Assembly: GCF_964204645.1 (NCBI RefSeq)
Contig: NC_134027.1
Location: 4,576,485 to 4,640,484, forward strand
DNA: 64,000 nt
Direction of reading: 5' to 3'
Origin: Tubulanus polymorphus
Lineage: Eukaryota; Nemertea; Palaeonemertea; Tubulaniformes; Tubulanidae
The position numbers were made by a program, and so were the translations under genes. Below, piece by piece: positions 57,640 through 64,000 of this stretch. The notes under the pieces were generated by a model. It was not told where the DNA came from and did no database searches. It worked only from the letters and a program-made list of their open reading frames with translations. Positions within the stretch are counted from its first letter, which is position 1, and the number at the start of each line of letters is the position of its first letter.

Positions 57640-60060
57640 CTACCTGTTAAATCGATTCAAAAAACGACTATTGAAACACTCCCCAGGTCAATGATAGAGT
57701 GCATCAATTTTGAAATAGCGGAACACTAAATGCTTAGAATAGATATTAAAGCAATTTAAGCAACGACGACTGCATTTTTGTATTGATTTGTGATTTCACC
57801 TTTTTAAAGTTGTACTTAATGGTAAATTGAGAATGAAAATTTCACAGAAACAACGACTTGGAAAAATAAAGCCGAACATTTCGGGCAACATTGAATTCGG
57901 CCACTCCTGTGGTTGATAAAAATTCTTTTGAAACAGGTTTGCAAGACAGGTTCCTGGATTCGGTGGCTCCATGGTCACCTAGTCTATACCCTTTGTATCA
58001 TTGGTTTAAGCCCGAAAAATTGGAAGGTGCATTCTCGGAAGCAACCTGCGCAAGATTTTGTGTCCCTACCAATCATTCCCTTAACCGCAAAGTCAATAAA
58101 TTCATGCCCCGCATAGCGAGTTTCCAAATTGAAAAAGTGAATGTCTTTCTTCGTTCGATATTCAATTACATTTAAGTTTCTGACAATGCTACAATTGGAG
58201 GACTGTATATCTACATAAGACTTTCTATTTCGAGTTTTTAAAAAAAGTGAAATCTGACTAATTTTCACGAAAGCATCAACCACCGAAATAGATAACTGGG
58301 CAGTTTTTTTCACAATCATATAGAATAGCTACTAAGATTATGAAAATAATGTCCTGTTCATAGAATATTCACTCTACATTTTTAATTCATTTTTTATAAT
58401 GTCTAGAGTCTGGTGCATGCGTAGCATGTGTTGAGCCGTGTGGCAACACTCCATTATAGTCACCCTAAATCACGTTAACTTGGAAAATATATTCTCATTT
58501 AATTAACGCCAGTGTAGATGTAACATATGATTTAGGAATTAACCCATCATTTCGATTGTTTACGTGGTATTGTCGAGAACGCATTAGGACTCACTTCGCA
58601 CAAGACGCGCAATCTTTTGTCACGTTCAGTATAACTATTGTTTTTGGCTTCAGCAAGTCGAAACTTAAAAAAGCATTTTTACGTGGACACGTTCGTCTTT
58701 TGTTGATAATCTTTTTCATTGACACCTTTTTCAAATATGAGAGAATCTAAACCGAATGATTCAGTGATTAATGAGTATTTTGCGACCATATGGTGCAATT
58801 TACAATGGTTGTTGCATGCCGCCTGTTCAACTTTTGGCATCTATAAAACAGGAAAGAAATGAAGAATTAATTACTAGATTTATTTCATAAGAATTAAAAA
58901 TGATACAAAATGATGATAGATTTAAAGTGGAAGGTGGGTTGAAAGGAATATTTTTATTCCAATCTCTAAGGGCCGTGGCCTATCTATACTCACACTCGGG
59001 TTGAGCTTTTAGATGCATGACCTAAAAATAGTGATTTCTAAATTCACGTAATGCGGTAAAGTATTGATGTAAGTCCTAATGACTAGAATAAACAGCCTGA
59101 ATATCTTTGAAACATCTGAAGTCAAATCTGAATGGAATGATAAAGCGATTGCTGAGCCCCCATTGTTCATCGCTTTAATGGAGGCATCTTTTTCCGCTAG
59201 TTACCTAAGAAAATTTTGCACCTGCAAGCGATAGTAGGTCTACTCTAATGTACCCTTTACTGTTGAATTGAGGGCAAGAATCTGTGCCACCAGCGCGCCA
59301 GCAGTGTGTCCTTTTTGGTAATATCCGTGGCCATGTATACAACATGAATCACGCCGCATAGTGGAGTCAAATCAGAATTGGAGTCTTTTTAATGTTGTGT
59401 AACGCAAGGACGATTATGAGCTGTCGTATTTTGAATAACAAAAACAAGAATGGGTCCAAAATAATAAGATGTTGGTGGTCGCGATGTAAATTGATGTATA
59501 CAGTGCCGTAAGAAAACGATCTTTATGCGGAGTAGAAAGAAAATCTTTACGTTTTGCAAAAGAGTTTCGAAGACATTTCCATATGAGATGAATTCGAATC
59601 CCAGCTGTCCCAGTGAGAATCAACTAATCATACGATTCGAAATTTTAGATATTACGCTCGAATCAAATATCTAGTTAAAACGAATACTTAATTAGCTGTG
59701 AAAATAGATAATGATTGTGTGGAAGTTGAATATTTCCTTGAATATAGAGAATGCTTCAAGTGAAATTCATCGGATGTCACCTAATTACATGATGGGCAAT
59801 TTTCTAGCACGTTATTAGCACTTTGCACAATCAGAATCGAGGGTAAATTGGTATTCTCCATTCAAGTGAACAATACCTTCGTCGCAATTTACAAACACAT
59901 TAACAGCACTTCCCCGAAGTCACTGGGACAGGTGATGGTTACGTGGAAATTTAAAACCTCTAGCTTGATAACATCTTTACATCGCGTTGAGAGATTTTAT
60001 GGTTTCTTATAAACCCTCTGTGAATGAGATAATTGGTAAATGGCCGCATGTATTCCTTAT
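57640..60060. other. Gene-poor AT-rich DNA
   Basis: Only overlapping short frames on both strands (for example 57891-58175 plus and 57984-58319 minus) are present, and these shadow one another. No recognised gene or repeat. Confidence 0.35.
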
Positions 60061-60069
60061 TCCTCGACT

Positions 60070-60270
60070 GATAATCACCGGTCCACCCCAGAAGACCGTC
60101 CAATCGTCACCTCATTAGTATAATGACCGCCATTGTTCGGACAACAAAGTCGATATTGTCTTCGAAATCAATCAAAATCAACGGGACATCATCACCGAGA
60201 CAATGATCCCGATGCCCAAGGCTTCACTGACCATCACTTCGATCGTGTGGGCATTCACACAGTAGCCGGT
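60070..60270. other. GC-rich island, possible exon
   Basis: This is a distinct GC-richer patch. On the plus strand a CTCATTAG acceptor opens a frame reading YNDRHCSDNKVDIVFEINQ and later SLTITSIVWAFTQ before TAG; a GTAGCC donor would lie just before that stop. On the minus strand another frame reads VNAHTIEVMVSEALGIGII. Neither is recognised. Confidence 0.25.
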
Positions 60271-63000
60271 ATAAGGTGGGCGAAAATCATCTATTATCAT
60301 CACGCAGGTTGCATCCTTAGTTAATACTGTTGCGTAATTTGCCTTCAGATAAAATACAGGTATAATTATCCACCACCCCTGATAGAAATACATTTTTTCT
60401 CCGTATGAAGCTTTTCATCGATGACCGCTTGCAATAGTTATCGTTATTCACAGATATTTTCAGTTCTATTCATGGGTTAGGTATTATGACTGGCGCCATT
60501 CAGTCTATATCAGAAAATAAAAAATCTCTCTTCCAACATTGGTGAATTCTGATTTTTTTATGCAGCAATAAAATCTAAAAGGGACCGTCCTTCTGTCACT
60601 TTATTTCATTTGATTTATCATGTCAATCATAGCCTCATTTGTCGTTTCTTCTATCGTTGTTTTCAGATTTTGTATCAGATTTCTCGAATGAATTTATTGT
60701 TTAAAACTTGTTGGATATTTGATTTAGTTGCGTCGCTGTTTTGAAGGCACTCATTCCTTGTATTGTTATGGGACAGGTGATTTTTGTTTGGGATACCATT
60801 TTTCTTTTGATTTGCACCCAAACGACCAGTAGAATTGTGGTACAGCACGATTGTATTACTCATCTCAACGTCATTCCATCTGTCTCTAATTTTTCCATAC
60901 CACCTTCTGACCATTTTCTTCTTTTTTGAAATTCCACAATGACAGGAAATGGGAACAGCTTCGCTCGATATTGCCCATTCTTATTTCTGTTGAGACCGAA
61001 AGAAACCTGATTTTTCTAGTAACTCACACATATCTGTCTCGATCATCGGTCGAAACTGCGCTACTGAAAGAATATCTTTTGAGCTTACGTAAGGAAACTT
61101 CGTAACCTCCTTTTATCACTTTTATTACAATTCATTGATGTGTGTAAAGATTGTTTTGTTAACTAGAAATACCAGTTAATGAAATGATTGAGTTACTGAC
61201 AACATTTTCAATGAGTATCTATCATTTCATTAGAAAAAAATGATGCGAGTTAATTCTTTTCCGCAACCAAAAAACATGAATGAAATTGTCTAAAATCAAC
61301 AAGTATGAAGTTCACACATCTGTTCTTAATGGCATTAAGAAGATATAACTATTGTTCCAGCTAATACCTTGTAGTTGTGACAATACAATTATTGTCTGTT
61401 CGCTGATGCCATATGTTCACTATTAGCTAATCACTGATTGCACAAAGACTGTTGTTGTCTGCGATTTAAAAAAAAAAATGAACTGAATGAGCAATTCTTT
61501 ATTTCTTTTGCATTGAATCTTTATGACAAATAGCATCTCAACCGGTACATGGACACAGGGATAGTGGTCGAAATTACAGTATGACTCTATAAGAGTCATG
61601 GATTGTATCTTCGCTTGATACTGTATGTGCCTTCGTTGTGGCTGTCGTGGAGAGTTTTTTGTATTATTTTTGGTGTTGCTGCCTGACCATCGAAATCGCA
61701 GCATGTTGTATTTTCAAGTGTGTGTTTTCAAACAATGTTAAACGATTAATGGTTGGTGACCCTGCGGCTCAGAACGATCTTCGCATCTGAGATTTTTTTC
61801 TGAATGATTCCTAAGCAAGACCAGCTGGACTTGGGGCACATGGTATTGTTTGGTTGTGATTTGCGGTCACCCCCCGTGTCATTCTTATCCGCATTAATCC
61901 TTTTTATGGCTAATTCATAGTTTTTATGCTAAACATTTATCGCTGTATGAGATTGTCTTCGTGTCATTGTCCGTCATATCTAAATAGCTGTGCATGAACT
62001 GTTTAAACTCCGTACGGATTGTTTTTTTACATGGGCATAAAAATACCACGTATATGTCCAAAGGGGATGAATTAATTCACTAGATACATGACCAGGATTG
62101 TTATCATTGCACGCTGCTATATCTTGCCTTTATGATCGATGGCTCTTTTTTCGTCCACTTGAAGAGCCAATTTTGAATCGCCACGGGCACCGTTTTCACA
62201 TTTAAACACCTTTTTTGAAAAGGTCACGACATCGCATATTTTCAAGCGATTAAAATACGTTAATTCTTTACTAAAATAGCGATGCAAATCGCGCGCGTTT
62301 GAATATAATAAAGACGTATATATTTATGGTTAGTCACCAAGCACAAGTCCTGTCCTTGCCGTTATAGCCAGGAGCTGATGAAAATTCCAATAGTTTCGGC
62401 TCATTTGCTTGTGTACACAAGAAGACAATAGGTTTCGTTACTCGCTCTATTCGTCTGCTTATTTGATTTTGTTGATAAAAAACCACAAGTGTGAAATACC
62501 GGATAATTATGACCTCGGGTCATCATTTCACATTAAACGATTTGCATATTTTAGTTATTTTTTCGATACCACGGTTTGTGTCTTCTTTTCTCCTGTAGAT
62601 TGTTTAACTTTCTCTGTTTGTCGATGGTTAAAAATGGAAATTTTCATAGAATAGTTGTCAAGGGGTTGAATGAAAAGTCTGATTTTCACACCAAAACGAC
62701 TTGACCATCAGTGTATAAGAGCGGAATGTACTATATAAAATATCAAAACTCTTACGATTATGATGATATTCTTGAGATTTGATTTTGGTATCGCGTTGTT
62801 ATCAACTTGATCAACCAGTGAATTCATACTTGATGGTTAGTGTAAACTGTTCCTAGAGTTTTCCTCATTAGTGGGTTGCATATCATTTCATCTTCTATTT
62901 GGTTTGATATTATTATATAGCTTGCAATTCATGGCTGGTTGGATGAACAAAATCTCTGCTTTTGTAAAAGTGAATATCATAAGCGAGCTATAAACACCAA
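60271..63000. other. Gene-poor AT-rich DNA
   Basis: No gene, RNA or repeat family is recognised. Short frames at 60675-60929, 61423-61704 and 62409-62654 have no supporting features. Confidence 0.35.
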
Positions 63001-63009
63001 AATGCGTAA

Positions 63010-63118
63010 TAGCCTGTAGCCGAAGTTAAGTCTGTGGACCCCTGTCGAGCGCTTTAGTGTGATGAGCACCCAGGGCTTAGGATTAAAAGTGCCCATCCCC
63101 GGTTGCTGAGCCGGCGAA
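63010..63118. other. GC-rich structured segment, possible ncRNA or SINE
   Basis: A compact GC-rich block in AT-rich DNA with self-complementary parts: CCGG-N8-CCGG (about 63098-63113) and GGGC...GCCC (about 63073-63094). It contains GCCGAAGTTAAG, resembling part of 5S rRNA, but the rest does not match 5S. No open frame stands out. Confidence 0.25.
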
Positions 63119-63835
63119 AATTTAGATGATTAAAAATGTATGACTGAAAGGCCTCTAGTCATGACTGTTCACACTTCTATACCTTTCATTTTGAGGAGAT
63201 TGGAGTATCAACTGAGAAATCAGTTTTGAAAAACTAGATTGAAAGGAAAACAAGAAGGCCTCGTAAACTATGAAAGAATCGTAGATTTGAGTACATAATT
63301 GATCATTTTGTGGTTTTATTTGAATGTGAATCAAATGTTTCAACACTTGGTTATCGAAGTGTGCTTTCAATCGGCGGCAAACTCGCTGAGCAAATAGTCA
63401 TAAATGATGCAATTGATTGGACATGTAATACGATCCAATTTTCATCGGTGTGAAAATAAATAAGATGTAATCACCTTCGAGATCTGAATCACTGACCAGA
63501 TCGTGAAAAAATAGGTTTACAAACGCAATTAAGATCTCATCAAGATCTCATTCAATTCACAGAAGTGCGAAGCTTGTTTAGAATTTGTCAACGATCACAT
63601 TATGCAACCGGTTGGTGACCAGGTTAATTTCTAGAGCATGAAGAGCATATTGTCATCAGGTGACACATTTATGATTTCTCATCACAATTGACCGACACCT
63701 TAGCTCGAGGGTCATTTGAGCAATAGTGGATTGAATCGTTTGACCAGTAGGGTGATGATTCATTCAGAAATTTTCCTAACAACCTCCCTAGTCCTACCCC
63801 TAAAATTATAAAGATCTTTAATCTTTTTTTTTCAG

Positions 63836-63859
63836 GAGCCTATCCTCCTCTATCACTAG
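63836..63859 (+). other. Candidate 24-base micro-exon
   Basis: A very strong acceptor (TCTTTTTTTTTCAG) is followed after 24 bases by a donor (CACTAG|GTACTA). The length is a multiple of three. Two of the three frames are open. Neighbouring exons are unknown. Confidence 0.2.
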
Positions 63860-64000
63860 GTACTACGTTAACCTATCGTGTTTATATATGTTTCGTCGCA
63901 ATCGTATAGATAAAACATAAAAATCACTTGAGTTTTATCATACTGTTTATTTCTATCATTTTCGATACCATACGAGTAAAACAAGTAAAAGTCCTTTATA

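Noticed and set aside
57984-58319. 111-codon minus-strand frame
   Set aside because: It overlaps an equally open plus-strand frame, with no splice borders, motif or compositional support.
1-64000. CRISPR arrays, bacterial operons, phage or plasmid features, rRNA
   Set aside because: None seen. The intron-rich genes with animal orthologues show this is a metazoan nuclear genome; no spaced direct-repeat array or rRNA-like tract was found.

Overview
The window is nuclear DNA from an animal, probably a marine invertebrate. The evidence is interrupted genes with GT-AG introns mostly of 100-1000 bases, AT-rich spacers, several short terminal-inverted-repeat elements, a tRNA-derived SINE head, and proteins that align closely with metazoan orthologues. 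The exact phylum cannot be fixed from the sequence. Exon boundaries below were derived by hand from splice sites, reading phase and remembered family alignments; no search was run.

Bases 1-38,500 are gene-dense. In order: a K/E/S/D-rich nuclear-looking protein on the minus strand that runs off the left edge; a control-element-rich and repeat-rich stretch with weak candidate exons (about 2,900-6,200); DGAT1 (minus, triacylglycerol synthesis); TBC1D20 (plus, Rab1 GAP); SACM1L (minus, PI4P phosphatase); a ZDHHC1/11-type palmitoyltransferase (minus); and a ClC chloride/proton transporter with CBS domains (plus). For the last five the complete coding exon chain was reconstructed, and every exon junction keeps the reading frame. 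Predicted lengths are 527, 497, 592, 584 and 863/858 residues.

The five complete genes all encode endomembrane proteins, mostly ER-resident: lipid-droplet lipid synthesis, ER-Golgi traffic control, phosphoinositide turnover, palmitoylation and vesicular ion exchange. DGAT1/TBC1D20 and ZDHHC1/ClC are divergent pairs. TBC1D20/SACM1L are convergent. SACM1L and ZDHHC1 lie in tandem.

The clearest unusual feature is in the ClC gene. Two neighbouring exons (36,094-36,217 and 36,781-36,889) share phase, start residues and donor context. They cannot be used together without a stop, so they look mutually exclusive, and a short transposon sits between them.

Bases 38,500-64,000 are a 25 kb stretch without a recognisable gene. 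It is AT-rich with scattered GC-richer islands, a trinucleotide (poly-alanine) repeat inside a plausible exon, a tRNA-derived SINE head, microsatellites, and several short open segments with good splice sites that could be exons of an unseen long gene or remnants of mobile elements.
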